A stretch of DNA of 64,000 nucleotides from Nocardioides luteus (GCF_000960475.2 NZ_JZDQ02000024.1:34558-98557), one strand, 5' to 3'; shown: positions 31,381-40,622, counted from the first letter of the stretch. Notes: generated by a model from the sequence alone, not told the origin. Program-made: numbers and translations.

Positions 31381-33045
31381 ATGAGCTCGGCAACGTACGC
31401 ACCCGTGAACCCTGGACCCACCCGGCCGAGGAAGGGCGGCAGGGTTCTTCCGGCCGTGCTCCTCGGACTGCTCGGGGCACCGCTCCTCCTCGTCGGAGCG
31501 GGGCTGGCCCTCGCCGCCGGACCCGACGACGTGCTGATGGGCAAGGAGACCCCGATCGAGCAGGGCGCGGCGTACTCGACGCCGGAGGCGTTCGCCTTCG
31601 ACCGGCTTCCGGTCACGGTGCGTGTGGAGGCGATGGGGGAGACGTACGTCGGTGTGGGCAACCCGGTCGACGTGCTCGACGTCGTCGAGGGGACCAGGGC
31701 CGTCGAGATCGCCAGGACGCCGCTGACCAGGGTCAGCGGCGTGGCCGGGTCGGGGGAGCAGGTGCCGGATGCCTCCCAGGCGCTGTGGTGGGAGGAGAAG
31801 GTCTCGGGCTCCGGTACGCAGGAGCTGACCGTGACGCTCACCGGGGAGCCGGTCGCGTTCCTTGCCGCGAGCCGGGACGGGACACCGATCAAGGTCGCCT
31901 TCGGGTACCGGATCGACGGGATCTTCGCGGTCTCGCTCGGTATCGCCGGCTTCGGTGCCCTGCTGCTGATCGGCGCGCTCGTCCTGCTGCTGACCGGGCG
32001 TCGTGAGCGACCCGAGCAGCGGCAGCCACCCCGTCCGGTGCCGTACGTCCACCCGACCCACCCCACCGGCCACCCGGCGCCGCCTCGTCCGCCGGCCGCT
32101 GGGCTCTACCGCCGGCTGGGCGTGGCTGCGGGAGTCGGCGTACTGACGTTCTCCCTCGCCGGGTGCTCGATTCCCGTGGCCGTCGAGGTCGAGCAGGTCA
32201 GCAAGGTCTCTCTGCCGGACGACGACGTCAGCGCGGTGATCCGGGAGTGGAGCGAGCGCAGCGACGAGGCCATCGAGGCCAACCGGCGCGGGAAGTGGAA
32301 GGCCGAGGAATGGGGCCAGGCTGCCAGCGGTCCGACGCTCGCCATGTTCCAGGCCGCGACGGTCGCGGCCCAGGGCGCCGGCTCCAAGCAGCGCCCGCGC
32401 ACCTTCGAGGTGCATGCGGGTCGGTCCTGGTCGGTGCGGCTCGACGAGTATCCGATGTGGGCCGTCGTGGAGATCAACGGCGGCGGCCGGCGGTCCCCGT
32501 TGGCGATCTACGAGCAGCAGGACGCCCTGTCGCCCTGGACGCACCGTGGCGAGGTCAAGGTCAAGGCGAGCGCCATCCCCACCCCGGTCGAGGGCGCCGC
32601 CCCGGTCGCCGCTGCGGAGGCGAAGCGGGTCCAGGACGTCGCTGACAGGATCGAGGCGTACCTCGGTGAGCCCCAGGGCATCGAGGGTGTCGCCGGGCTC
32701 AAGAAGCTGCGGGCACTGCGGCGCGAGATGGATGCGTACGTCGCGGAGCTGGGTGTGGACACGGTCAGGACGACCGCGGAGCCGTTCGACGAGACCGGGC
32801 TCCGGATGGTGCAGACGCCCGAGGGCGTGCTCGCCATGCCGGAGTTCACGGTCGACAGCATCGTCGGCGGCCAGGGCGAGGAGTGGGAGTGGAACCCGCC
32901 CTACGACCGGTTCCGCAGCCAGGCCGGCAAGAACCTGTCGATCCGGACGGCGGTGACGGTCGCGGTGCTGGTGCCGGAGGACGGCGACGCGTCGGTCCTC
33001 GGCGTCGAGTACGGCGAGATCCCGGGCGCCAGGGTGAAGAACTGA
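31381..33045 (+). CDS. Membrane protein with an internal lipobox-like segment, unknown function
   Basis: A 554-aa protein not assigned to a family. A proline-rich N-terminus precedes a membrane helix (VLPAVLLGLLGAPLLLVGAG, residues 22-41), an extracellular domain to about residue 170, and a second helix (FAVSLGIAGFGALLLIGALV). A Pro/His-rich linker then leads to a third hydrophobic segment ending in a lipobox-like sequence (VLTFSLAGCSIPVAV), after which about 290 residues resemble an actinobacterial lipoprotein. It looks like a membrane protein fused to a lipoprotein. The 239-bp upstream region holds an AT-rich stretch with ATTACCA/TGGTAAT dyads and a TAAATT box. Confidence 0.75.
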   Translation: MSSATYAPVNPGPTRPRKGGRVLPAVLLGLLGAPLLLVGAGLALAAGPDDVLMGKETPIEQGAAYSTPEAFAFDRLPVTVRVEAMGETYVGVGNPVDVLDVVEGTRAVEIARTPLTRVSGVAGSGEQVPDASQALWWEEKVSGSGTQELTVTLTGEPVAFLAASRDGTPIKVAFGYRIDGIFAVSLGIAGFGALLLIGALVLLLTGRRERPEQRQPPRPVPYVHPTHPTGHPAPPRPPAAGLYRRLGVAAGVGVLTFSLAGCSIPVAVEVEQVSKVSLPDDDVSAVIREWSERSDEAIEANRRGKWKAEEWGQAASGPTLAMFQAATVAAQGAGSKQRPRTFEVHAGRSWSVRLDEYPMWAVVEINGGGRRSPLAIYEQQDALSPWTHRGEVKVKASAIPTPVEGAAPVAAAEAKRVQDVADRIEAYLGEPQGIEGVAGLKKLRALRREMDAYVAELGVDTVRTTAEPFDETGLRMVQTPEGVLAMPEFTVDSIVGGQGEEWEWNPPYDRFRSQAGKNLSIRTAVTVAVLVPEDGDASVLGVEYGEIPGARVKN

Positions 33046-33114
33046 CCCTCAGGGTTCATCCGATGATCGCGTGAGCGGCGGGTGGACGTTCCTCGCGCGG
33101 CCTAGCGTCGAGGC

Positions 33115-34002
33115 ATGCATCATGCTGCGGCCGTGGGCCTGGCCATCGGCGCATGCGTCCTGTTCTCGCTCTCCGCGGCTGTCCAGCAGCGTGCCAGCGC
33201 GGTCGCGCCGGGCCGCAGCGGCGGGATCGCCGGGATCGAGCGGCTGATGCTGGCGCTGGTGCGCAACCCGCTGTGGGTGACCGGCGCGCTGATCAACGCG
33301 ACCGGCTTCGGGGTGCAGGCGGTCGCGCTCCACCTGGGGTCGGTCTCGGTGGTGCAGTCGGTGATGCCCACCCAGCTGCTCTTCGCGCTCGTCTTCGCGT
33401 CGATCGCCGCCCGGCACTGGCCCACGCTCGCCGACTGCGTCAGCGGGGCCGCGATCACCGGCGGCGTGGTCCTGCTGGTCACCGACGACCACCGCGGCGG
33501 CACCTATGCCGACGTCGGCCGCGTCGCGCTCTTCGCGGCGTGCGTGGCGGTCGTGATCTGCGTACTCCTGCTGGTGGCGCACCGGTTCCCACCGCCGGTC
33601 GCGGCGGCGACCACGGCGGTCGCGGCCGGGTGCTCCTTCGCGACGACCTCGGTGCTGCTCAAGATCACCGCCGACCGGGCCGCCGCCGACGGCTTCGTCG
33701 GACTGTTCACACTGCCGGCGTTCTACGGCCTGCTGTGCACCTGCGGCCTCGGGATCATCCTCACCCAGGCGGCCCTCGCCGCCGGGCCGCTGCCCTGGGC
33801 GATGGCGGCGATGACGATCACCAACCCCACCGTCTCGTACGTCGCCGCGGTGGTCGCGTTCGGCGCCTCCGCCCCCACGCCGTGGGTGGCGGTGAGCGCC
33901 GGGGTGCTGCTGGTCACCGGGATCGCCGGGCTCGCCCGGTCACGCTCGGCGGTGAGGTGGACACCGCCGCAGCCCGAGCGGGCCGAGATCCGGGTGCCTT
34001 AG
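33115..34002 (+). CDS. DMT-superfamily transporter
   Basis: A 295-aa protein of about ten membrane helices with small-residue-rich segments (AVGLAIGACVLFSLSAAVQQ), resembling EamA/NIPA-like transporters. No substrate can be assigned. It starts 69 bp after the upstream gene and ends by overlapping the tail of the minus-strand small gene by 4 bp. Confidence 0.85.
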   Translation: MHHAAAVGLAIGACVLFSLSAAVQQRASAVAPGRSGGIAGIERLMLALVRNPLWVTGALINATGFGVQAVALHLGSVSVVQSVMPTQLLFALVFASIAARHWPTLADCVSGAAITGGVVLLVTDDHRGGTYADVGRVALFAACVAVVICVLLLVAHRFPPPVAAATTAVAAGCSFATTSVLLKITADRAAADGFVGLFTLPAFYGLLCTCGLGIILTQAALAAGPLPWAMAAMTITNPTVSYVAAVVAFGASAPTPWVAVSAGVLLVTGIAGLARSRSAVRWTPPQPERAEIRVP

Positions 34003-34247
34003 CCCCGGTCCTGCATCGACCGAGGCCAGGAACGCCGCCTGGTCGAGCGCGGCTTGAGGTGCTCGGGCAGGGCGCTGATGTAGGGCGCGGCGTGCCGGCA
34101 GGCGCTGCAGGTGACGTCGCGGTAGTCGTAGGTGGTCTGCGGATCTTCTCCGTATGCGCTGCACGCCGGGCCGAACGAGTCGGCGAAGTGCGTGGGCTGC
34201 AGTGTTACCTGGTCGGCTTCAGCGGTGACTTTCGTTGAATCGCTCAT
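33999..34247 (-). CDS. Small protein with a CxxC pair, unknown function
   Basis: An 82-aa protein (SDSTKVTAEADQVTLQ start) with a Cys pair CSAC near residue 47 and a basic tail rich in Arg and Ser. It starts at 34247, 26 bp after the glycosyltransferase stop in the same direction, and its stop overlaps the convergent transporter stop. No domain is recognised. The Cys pair could bind zinc, but a single CxxC is weak evidence. Confidence 0.55.
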   Translation of the reverse strand: MSDSTKVTAEADQVTLQPTHFADSFGPACSAYGEDPQTTYDYRDVTCSACRHAAPYISALPEHLKPRSTRRRSWPRSMQDRG

Positions 34248-34273
34248 GGTGAAATCCCTAACGAGACAACGGC

Positions 34274-35449
34274 TCATGCGTAACGCCGAGCCCGCCTGGC
34301 CGCCTGGCGCTGCCGCGAACGAGCGAGGAGAAAGGTCGGTGCGGTCTCCTGGGCGAGGCTCTCGTGGAGCGCCAGCATCTCCTCGATCGTGCGGGACCAC
34401 GGGAACTGCTCGGCCCGCTCGCGAGCCGCGTGGCGGGTCGCCACCACCGGACGCTCGGCGACGTCGATGACCGCGTCGGCCAGGGCGGCCGGATGCGCCG
34501 CCGCCCAGGCCCCGCAGCGGGGGTCGATGAGCTCGCGGGCGCCGCCGCGGTCGGCGGTCACCACCGGCGTACCGCTGGCGAGGGCTTCCAGGACCGCCAG
34601 CCCGAAGGTCTCGCGGGGGCAGACCGAGAGGGCGACGTCGGCCGAGGCGAGCGCGCGGGCGATCCGGCCGCGGTCGGAGACGTGCCCGTGGAAGACGACC
34701 GGCGCTCCGGCGGCGAGGGCCTCGAGCTCGGCGCGATGCGGGCCGTCGCCGTAGACGTCCATCCGTACGTCGAACCCGCGGCGATGGAGCTCGACGGCGG
34801 TGGCGACGGCGAGGTCGGGGGACTTCTCGCGGGAGAGGCGGCCGACGTGGACGAGCCTCAGGGTGTCGTCGCGGTGGCCGGGCGAGGGCTGGAAGAAGTC
34901 CAGGTCGACGCCCAGCGGCACCTGCGCGATCGGGCAGCCGACGGTCGCTGCGAGCGGCTCGAACTCGTGCCGGGCGTAGTCGGAGGTCACCAGCACCTGG
35001 TCGAAGGAGCGCACCAGCATCCGGTTGAGCAGCGCGGTGGAGACCTTCGAGGTGGTGTCCATGCCGGTGTAGGTCGGCATGTACTCGTCGAGCCGCTCGT
35101 GGGAGAAGAGCACCGTGCCGATGCCCTGGCGCCGGGCCCAGCGGGAGACCGGCAGCATCGTGAACTTGTCGCTGACCTCGAGGCTCGTCGGTCGATAGCG
35201 GGTCAGCACGTCGGTCACCCGCCACGGCTCGATGATCAGCCGGTAGCCGCCGCCCACGCGTGGTGCTCTCAGCTGCACCACCTCGCCGAGGTCGGTCGAG
35301 GTGACCGCGTCGTACGGGCCGGGGACGACGAGGAGCCGGTCGTGTCCCGCCTCGAGATAGCCACGGGCGAGGGCTTCCAGAGCCGTCTTCATCCCGCCGG
35401 AGGTCGGGCCGACGAAGTTCGCGAGCTGAGCGATGAGCACGGGCCACAT
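34274..35449 (-). CDS. Glycosyltransferase family 4
   Basis: A 391-aa GT4 glycosyltransferase (two Rossmann domains). Landmarks are the N-terminal VGPTSGGMKTALEAL, the nucleotide-sugar loop LRLVHVGRLSREKSPDLA and the terminal ETFGLAVLEALASGTPVV. The start ATG at 35449 (WPVLIAQLANFVGPTSGG) gives a standard length; the frame is open further upstream over the pirin gene, but that part is antisense to real coding sequence. Sugar and acceptor are unknown. It is divergent from the pirin gene and followed by a small protein gene. Confidence 0.88.
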   Translation of the reverse strand: MWPVLIAQLANFVGPTSGGMKTALEALARGYLEAGHDRLLVVPGPYDAVTSTDLGEVVQLRAPRVGGGYRLIIEPWRVTDVLTRYRPTSLEVSDKFTMLPVSRWARRQGIGTVLFSHERLDEYMPTYTGMDTTSKVSTALLNRMLVRSFDQVLVTSDYARHEFEPLAATVGCPIAQVPLGVDLDFFQPSPGHRDDTLRLVHVGRLSREKSPDLAVATAVELHRRGFDVRMDVYGDGPHRAELEALAAGAPVVFHGHVSDRGRIARALASADVALSVCPRETFGLAVLEALASGTPVVTADRGGARELIDPRCGAWAAAHPAALADAVIDVAERPVVATRHAARERAEQFPWSRTIEEMLALHESLAQETAPTFLLARSRQRQAARRARRYA

Positions 35450-35530
35450 CGTGTGGCATCGAGGTAGCCCGCCGGCGACCTCGATGTGACGTCGGTATGG
35501 CGAGGCAACGTACGAGATATGGTTGAAGAT

Positions 35531-36562
35531 ATGACCAACCTGGACGCACATCCCACCCCTGTCGAGTGTGTCGGGGGCACCGGCGACGAAGGCGTCGAGA
35601 TCCAGATCATCACTCCGAGGGATGTGCCGCTGGGTGGTCCACGGGCGATGAACGTACGCCGCACGCTGCCCGCGCGTTCGCGCTCGCTGATCGGCGCGTG
35701 GTGCTTCCTGGACCACTACGGTCCCGACGACGTCGTGGTCTCCGGCGGGATGGAGGTGCCGCCCCACCCGCACACCGGGCTGGCGACGGTCTCCTGGCTG
35801 TTCACCGGGGAGATCGAGCACCGCGACTCGGTCGGCACGGTGGCGATGGTGCGTCCGGGCGAGGTCAACCTGATGACCTCCGGACGCGGGATCTCCCACT
35901 CGGAGAACTCCACGCCCGAGACCACCGTCCTGCACGGGGCGCAGCTGTGGGTCGCGCTGCCCGACGAGTTCCGCGACGTGGAGCCCGCGTTCGAGAACCA
36001 CCGGCCGACGCCGATCGAGCGCGACGGGGCCACGGTCCGGGTCTTCCTGGGGTCGCTGCTGGGCGTGACGTCGCCGGTGCGGACCCACTCCGAGATCCTC
36101 GGTGCCGAGATCCTCCTCGAGCCCGGCACCCGGCTCGAGATCCCGGTCGACGACCGGTTCGAGCACGGCGTACTCGTGGACACCGGCGAGGTGTCGATGA
36201 CCGGTGTGGGCCCGTCCGGTCCTGCTTCGGCCGAGGTGGAGAAGGACTCGCTCGCCTACGCGCCCCCGGGCGCCACCACGCTGGTCCTGCAGGCCGGCGA
36301 GGCCTGGACCCGGCTGCTCCTCCTCGGTGGCCCGCCGTTCGGCGAGTCGATCATCATGTGGTGGAACTTCGTCGGGCGCACCCACGACGAGGTCGTCGCC
36401 TACCGCCAGGAGTGGCAGGACCAGGTCACCCGCGGTGGCGGTGAGGTGGTCGAGGACTCCCAGGACCTGGCCGAGGGGCGTTTCGGAGTGGTCGAGGGCA
36501 ACCACCAGCGGCCGATCCCGGCGCCTCCGCTGCCCAACGCGCGCCTCCGCTCGCGGTCTTAG
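35531..36562 (+). CDS. Pirin-family protein
   Basis: A 343-aa bicupin pirin. The N-terminal cupin carries the metal-binding pattern PPHPHTGLATVSWLFTGEIE and GEVNLMTSGRGISHSE; the second cupin is around residues 190-270 (PGTRLEIPVDDRFEHGV). Pirins are iron-binding proteins with roles as quercetin dioxygenases or redox regulators; no substrate is claimed. I use the ATG at 35531; an ATG 12 bp upstream would add four residues. It overlaps no gene and is preceded by the glycosyltransferase start on the other strand. Confidence 0.9.
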   Translation: MTNLDAHPTPVECVGGTGDEGVEIQIITPRDVPLGGPRAMNVRRTLPARSRSLIGAWCFLDHYGPDDVVVSGGMEVPPHPHTGLATVSWLFTGEIEHRDSVGTVAMVRPGEVNLMTSGRGISHSENSTPETTVLHGAQLWVALPDEFRDVEPAFENHRPTPIERDGATVRVFLGSLLGVTSPVRTHSEILGAEILLEPGTRLEIPVDDRFEHGVLVDTGEVSMTGVGPSGPASAEVEKDSLAYAPPGATTLVLQAGEAWTRLLLLGGPPFGESIIMWWNFVGRTHDEVVAYRQEWQDQVTRGGGEVVEDSQDLAEGRFGVVEGNHQRPIPAPPLPNARLRSRS

Positions 36563-36594
36563 GTGGCGCCCGGGGTCGTGCTTAGACTGCAGTC

Positions 36595-37527
36595 GTGAGT
36601 GACGAATCCTCAGACCCAGGGGTCGTGCTGGCGGTGGCCGTGGGCCGCAGCCGCAGCCAGGCGGCGGTCTTCGACCTCGCCGGGCGCGAGCTGGCCGGCG
36701 ACACCCGCGACCACGAGGTCGGCATCTCCGCCGAGGCGCTGATGCCGGAGATCGTCGAGCGGCTGACCAAGATGGTGACCTCGATCGACCTGCCGGTGCT
36801 GGCGATCGGGATGAGCCTGCCCGGCGTGGTCAACCCCGAGCTCGGGATGAGCATCGACACCCCGGCGATGGGCGGCTGGGACGGCGTCCAGCTGGCGCCC
36901 TACTTCACCAAGCTGACCGATGCGCCCCTGATCCTCGCCCACGACGCCCACGTGCTGGCCCGCTCGGAGCTCTTCAACCCCGACCATCCCGTACGCAACG
37001 CCCTGGTCGTCAAGGCGTCGACCGGCCTCGGCATGGGCATCATCGTCGACGGCAAGCTGGTCACCGGCGCTCTCGGGGCGGCCGGCGAGATCGGCCACAC
37101 CCGCATCGACGCGGCCGGTGACCGGCCGTGCCGCTGCGGCTCGACCGGCTGCCTGGAGACGGTCGCCTCGGGCTGGGCGCTCGCCCAGCGGCTGACCGAC
37201 TCCGGCGTCCCCGCAGGCCACGTACGCGACCTGGTGGCCGCCGCGCTCGCCGGCGACGCCGTGGCGCGCGGGCTGCTGCGCGAGGGCGGACGACAGCTCG
37301 GCGAGGTGGTGGCCACCGCCGTCAACCTGCTCAACCCGGAGGTCGTCGTCATCGGCGGCGACATGGCCGGAGCCTTCGACCTCTACACCGCCGGGGTGCG
37401 CGAGAGCGTCTACGCCCGGTCCAACCCGATCGCCACCCGCGAGCTCACCTTCATGGCCCAGCTGCACGGGGACTCCTCGGGCCTGGTCGGCTGCGCCGCG
37501 ATGGCCATCGAATCCATCGCCTCGTGA
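36595..37527 (+). CDS. ROK-family sugar kinase
   Basis: A 310-aa ROK protein. It lacks the N-terminal DNA-binding domain of NagC-type repressors and so is a kinase-type ROK. Visible are the phosphate-binding VVKASTGLGMGIIVDG, the GEIGHTRID metal-binding histidine segment and the zinc motif CRCGSTGCLE. Starts with GTG at 36595. Its stop overlaps the next GTG by 4 bp, placing it in one operon with the LrgA- and LrgB-type genes; the link between a sugar kinase and this holin-like pair is unexplained. Confidence 0.9.
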   Translation: MSDESSDPGVVLAVAVGRSRSQAAVFDLAGRELAGDTRDHEVGISAEALMPEIVERLTKMVTSIDLPVLAIGMSLPGVVNPELGMSIDTPAMGGWDGVQLAPYFTKLTDAPLILAHDAHVLARSELFNPDHPVRNALVVKASTGLGMGIIVDGKLVTGALGAAGEIGHTRIDAAGDRPCRCGSTGCLETVASGWALAQRLTDSGVPAGHVRDLVAAALAGDAVARGLLREGGRQLGEVVATAVNLLNPEVVVIGGDMAGAFDLYTAGVRESVYARSNPIATRELTFMAQLHGDSSGLVGCAAMAIESIAS

Positions 37528-37913
37528 TCGTCGGCCTGCTCTGGCTGCTCGGGTGTCAGCTGGCCGGAACGTTGATCGTCGACGCGACCGGCATCCCGCT
37601 GCCGGGCCCGGTGGTCGGGATGCTGCTGCTCTTCGTCGTCCTGGTGCTGCGGCGCCGTGACGCCGAGGACGACCCGATCATCCAGGTCGGCGACTACTTC
37701 CTCTCCCACCTGCAGCTCTTCTTCATCCCGGCCGGCGTCGGCGTGATCGCCTACCTGGCGATCATCCGCGACGCCGCGGTGCCGATCGTCGTCGCGCTGC
37801 TCGGCTCCTGGCTCCTCGGCCTGGCCACCGTCGGCTGGGTCCTCAACCTGTTCCTGCGCCGGGTGCCGTCGGTCGCCGGCACCGAGGGTGCGCCGGGGGA
37901 GGAGATCGAATGA
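37524..37913 (+). CDS. CidA/LrgA-family membrane protein
   Basis: A 129-aa protein with four membrane helices and the CidA/LrgA signature (TGIPLPGPVVGMLLLFVVLV). Members resemble phage holins and have been linked to murein hydrolase control, cell death and pyruvate uptake. Start GTG at 37524 overlaps the ROK stop; the end overlaps the LrgB gene by 4 bp. Confidence 0.9.
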   Translation: MIVGLLWLLGCQLAGTLIVDATGIPLPGPVVGMLLLFVVLVLRRRDAEDDPIIQVGDYFLSHLQLFFIPAGVGVIAYLAIIRDAAVPIVVALLGSWLLGLATVGWVLNLFLRRVPSVAGTEGAPGEEIE

Positions 37914-38587
37914 GCCTCATCCTGTGGCTGTTCGTGACGGTGGCTGCGTACGAGTTCGGGCGGTGGCTGCGCGCGCGGACGCATTCGCCGCTCGCCCAGC
38001 CCGTGGCGGTCGCGATCGTGATCGTCGGGACGTTGCTGGCGGTCAGCGGCACCTCCTACGACGACTACGCCGACGCCACCGGGCTGATCAGCTTCCTGCT
38101 CGGCCCGGCGACGGTCGCACTGGCGATCCCGCTCTACCACCAGGTCGCCCGCCTCAAGGGGATGGTGGTGCCCGTCCTGGTCGCGCTCACCGCCGGCGCG
38201 CTCGTCTCGATGGTCAGCGGCATCCTGCTGGTGCGCTGGCTCGGTGGCAGCGACGTGCTCGAGCGCACGATGGCTCCGAAGGCCGTGACGACGCCGGTGA
38301 CGATCGAGCTGACCCACCGCCTGGGCGGCTACCCGGAGCTGTCCGCGGCCTTCGCGATCGTGATCGGGATCGTCGGCGCGATGATCGCGCCGCGCGTGCT
38401 GACCCTGCTCCGGATCCGCGACCCGCGGGCCCGCGGCATCGCCGTGGGCGCCGTCTCGCACGGCATCGGCACCGCCCGGATGCTGGAGGAGAGCCGCGTC
38501 GAGGGCGCCTTCTCGGGGCTGGCGATGGGGCTCACCGCGGTGGTGACGTGTCTCATGGTTCCGCTGGTGGCGTACTTCCTCCTCTGA
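37910..38587 (+). CDS. LrgB/CidB-family membrane protein
   Basis: A 225-aa partner of the CidA-type protein with about seven membrane helices and the LrgB signature (KAVTTPVTIELTHRLGGYPE, then VSHGIGTARMLEESRVEGAF). Start overlaps the CidA-type stop by 4 bp. The pair probably forms one membrane system. Confidence 0.91.
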   Translation: MSLILWLFVTVAAYEFGRWLRARTHSPLAQPVAVAIVIVGTLLAVSGTSYDDYADATGLISFLLGPATVALAIPLYHQVARLKGMVVPVLVALTAGALVSMVSGILLVRWLGGSDVLERTMAPKAVTTPVTIELTHRLGGYPELSAAFAIVIGIVGAMIAPRVLTLLRIRDPRARGIAVGAVSHGIGTARMLEESRVEGAFSGLAMGLTAVVTCLMVPLVAYFLL

Positions 38588-38615
38588 CCTGGGCCCACGG
38601 CTTAACGTTGGTCTC

Positions 38616-40046
38616 ATGGCTCGAGTGCACGCCTTCACCGACGACGTGCTCGGCACTCTCGACGCGGTCGGGGTCGCCGAGGCCCTGCGGCGCGGTGACT
38701 TCAGCACCGTCGAGGCGGTCGAGGCGTCCATCGCCCGGATCGAGTCGGTCGACCCGGCGCTCGGCGCGATGGCCTACCGGACCTTCGACCGCGCCCGGGT
38801 CCAGGCGCGCGCTCCCCGGGCCGGCTTCTTCGCCGGTGTGCCCACCCTGATCAAGGACAACACCGACGTCGCCGGAGTCCCCACGAGGAACGGCACGGAT
38901 TCGTACGTCATGCCGCCGGCCTCACGCAACGGCGAGATGACCAAGCTGCTCTTCAAGCTCGGGCTGCTGTCGCTGGGGAAGACCCAGCTCTCCGAGTTCG
39001 GCTTCTCGGGCACCGCCGAGCACGCGCGTCTCGGCGCGGTGCGCAACCCGTGGGACACCGGCCGGGTGGCGGGTGCGTCGTCGGCCGGCTCGGGTGCGCT
39101 GGTGGCCGCCGGGGCGGTGCCGATCGCCCACGGCAACGACGGCGGCGGCTCGATCCGCATCCCGGCCGGGGCCTGCGGCCTGGTCGGGCTCAAACCGACC
39201 CGCGACCGGATGCCGCAGGACCCGCTCTACGGGCTGCTGCCGCTCAAGATCGTCACCGACGGCGTGCTCTCCCGCTCGGTGCGCGACACCGCCGCCTTCC
39301 TCCGCGAGGCCGAGAAGGCCCACCACACCTCGCTGCCGCCCATCGGGAACGTCACCGGTCCCGGCTCGAAGCGGCTCCGCTTCGCGGTCTTCACCGGCGC
39401 GCTCGGGCGCGAGGCCAGCCCGGAGGTCGCCGAGCTGACGCTGAAGACCGCCGCCGTGCTGGAGGAACTTGGACACACCGTCGAGACGGTGCCGCCGCCG
39501 GTGCCCGAGACCTTCGCCGACGACTTCGTTCTCTACTGGGGCACGCTCGCCGTCGCCCTGGTCAACGCCGGACCGCTCCGCGGCAAGACGTGGGACCGTC
39601 AGCGGCTCGACAACCTCACCGTCGGCCTGGCCCAGCACACGCTCAAGAACGCCAAGTACGTCCCGGCCGCCATCGTCCGGCTGCGCAAGACCCAGGCGAT
39701 CGCGGAGGGGTTCCATGCTGCGTACGACGTCGTCCTGACGCCCACCGTCGCGCACGAGACCCCGGAGGTCGGCCGGCTCGCGCCGAGCCAGGCCTACGAC
39801 GTGGTGATGAAGCGGCTGATGGACTGGGTCGCGTTCACGCCGTGGCAGAACGTCACCGGTGGGCCGGCGGTGTCGCTGCCGGTGCAGCGGACCCTGGCCG
39901 GGCTGCCGCAGGGGATGATGTTCGGGGCGGCGCCGGGACGTGAGCGAATGCTGCTCGAACTCTCCTACGAGCTCGAGGAAGCGATGGGTTTCGCGCGTAT
40001 CTGGGAGCCCGACGGCGATGCCGAGGGCCCCGCTGACCTGGGATGA
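38616..40046 (+). CDS. Amidase (amidase-signature family)
   Basis: A 476-aa amidase. The catalytic lysine lies in PTLIKDNTDVAG, the first serine in ASSAGSGALVAAG and the nucleophile in HGNDGGGSIRIPAG, matching Lys-cisSer-Ser. The substrate is unknown; similar genes hydrolyse aliphatic or aromatic amides. The ATG at 38616 is 28 bp after the LrgB-type gene and it ends before the tRNA genes. Confidence 0.92.
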   Translation: MARVHAFTDDVLGTLDAVGVAEALRRGDFSTVEAVEASIARIESVDPALGAMAYRTFDRARVQARAPRAGFFAGVPTLIKDNTDVAGVPTRNGTDSYVMPPASRNGEMTKLLFKLGLLSLGKTQLSEFGFSGTAEHARLGAVRNPWDTGRVAGASSAGSGALVAAGAVPIAHGNDGGGSIRIPAGACGLVGLKPTRDRMPQDPLYGLLPLKIVTDGVLSRSVRDTAAFLREAEKAHHTSLPPIGNVTGPGSKRLRFAVFTGALGREASPEVAELTLKTAAVLEELGHTVETVPPPVPETFADDFVLYWGTLAVALVNAGPLRGKTWDRQRLDNLTVGLAQHTLKNAKYVPAAIVRLRKTQAIAEGFHAAYDVVLTPTVAHETPEVGRLAPSQAYDVVMKRLMDWVAFTPWQNVTGGPAVSLPVQRTLAGLPQGMMFGAAPGRERMLLELSYELEEAMGFARIWEPDGDAEGPADLG

Positions 40047-40120
40047 TGCGACGGCTTCGCGGAGGGGTCGTGTCGATTTGTTGAGCATGGCGCCCCTGCC
40101 GTAACGTTCTCTCTCGCAAC

Positions 40121-40193
40121 GCCCCTTTAGCTCAGTCGGCAGAGCGTCTCCATGGTAAGGAGAAGGTCTACGGTTCGATTCCGTAAAGGGGCT
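40121..40193 (+). tRNA. tRNA-Thr (GGT)
   Basis: A 73-nt cloverleaf with acceptor GCCCCTT/AAGGGGC, anticodon loop ATGGTAA between TCTCC and GGAGA (anticodon GGT) and T-arm ACGG TTCGATT CCGT. CCA is not encoded. It is the start of a tRNA-Thr, tRNA-Met, rpmG group that is conserved in actinobacteria. Confidence 0.95.
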
Positions 40194-40243
40194 CTGGAGT
40201 TCGGGACCCGCGGTAGGAATGCTGCGGGCCTGATTCCTGTTGA

Positions 40244-40317
40244 GGCGGGGTAGCTCAGGCGGTTAGAGCGCACGACTCATAATCGTGAGGTCGCGGGTTC
40301 GATCCCCGCCCCCGCTA
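40244..40317 (+). tRNA. tRNA-Met (CAT)
   Basis: A 74-nt tRNA with acceptor GGCGGGG/CCCCGCT (first pair a G-U), anticodon loop CTCATAA (CAT) between CACGA and TCGTG, and T-arm GCGGG TTCGATC CCCGC. It is an elongator type: it lacks the GGG/CCC anticodon stem of initiator tRNA. CCA is not encoded. Confidence 0.95.
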
Positions 40318-40363
40318 CCGCCAAAGACCGCAACACCTCGATCAGCACCGTAAGGATTCTCCC

Positions 40364-40534
40364 GTGGCCAGCAAGAGCAGCGACGTTCGCCCGAAGATCA
40401 CCCTCGCTTGCACCGAGTGCAAGGAGCGGAACTACATCTCGAAGAAGAACCGTCGGAACGACCCCGACCGGATCGAGCTCAAGAAGTACTGCCCGCGTGA
40501 CCGCAAGCACACCGTGCACCGCGAGACCCGCTGA
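40364..40534 (+). CDS. rpmG: 50S ribosomal protein L33
   Basis: A 56-aa L33 (SSDVRPKITLACTECKERNY, then NDPDRIELKKYCPRDRKHT) with both zinc Cys pairs (CTEC and, spaced, C with P and R), so a C+ type. It starts with GTG at 40364, 46 bp after tRNA-Met. It has its own terminator. It is too short to be listed among longer frames but is unmistakable. Confidence 0.95.
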   Translation: MASKSSDVRPKITLACTECKERNYISKKNRRNDPDRIELKKYCPRDRKHTVHRETR

Positions 40535-40570
40535 AGCATCCCAGTAGAGCGCCACGCTGATCGGCGCTCC

Positions 40571-40622
40571 GAACGCCCCGCCCCCGCCACTGAATTCCAG
40601 ATGGCCGGGAGGCGGGGCGTTC
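40571..40622 (+). terminator. Terminator after rpmG
   Basis: GAACGCCCCGCC (40571-40582) and GGCGGGGCGTTC (40611-40622) form a perfect 12-bp stem, followed within 5 nt by TTTT. Confidence 0.85.

Noticed and set aside
34274..35449. A longer glycosyltransferase start extending the frame to 36505.
   Set aside because: The extra region lies antisense over the pirin gene and shows no family similarity.
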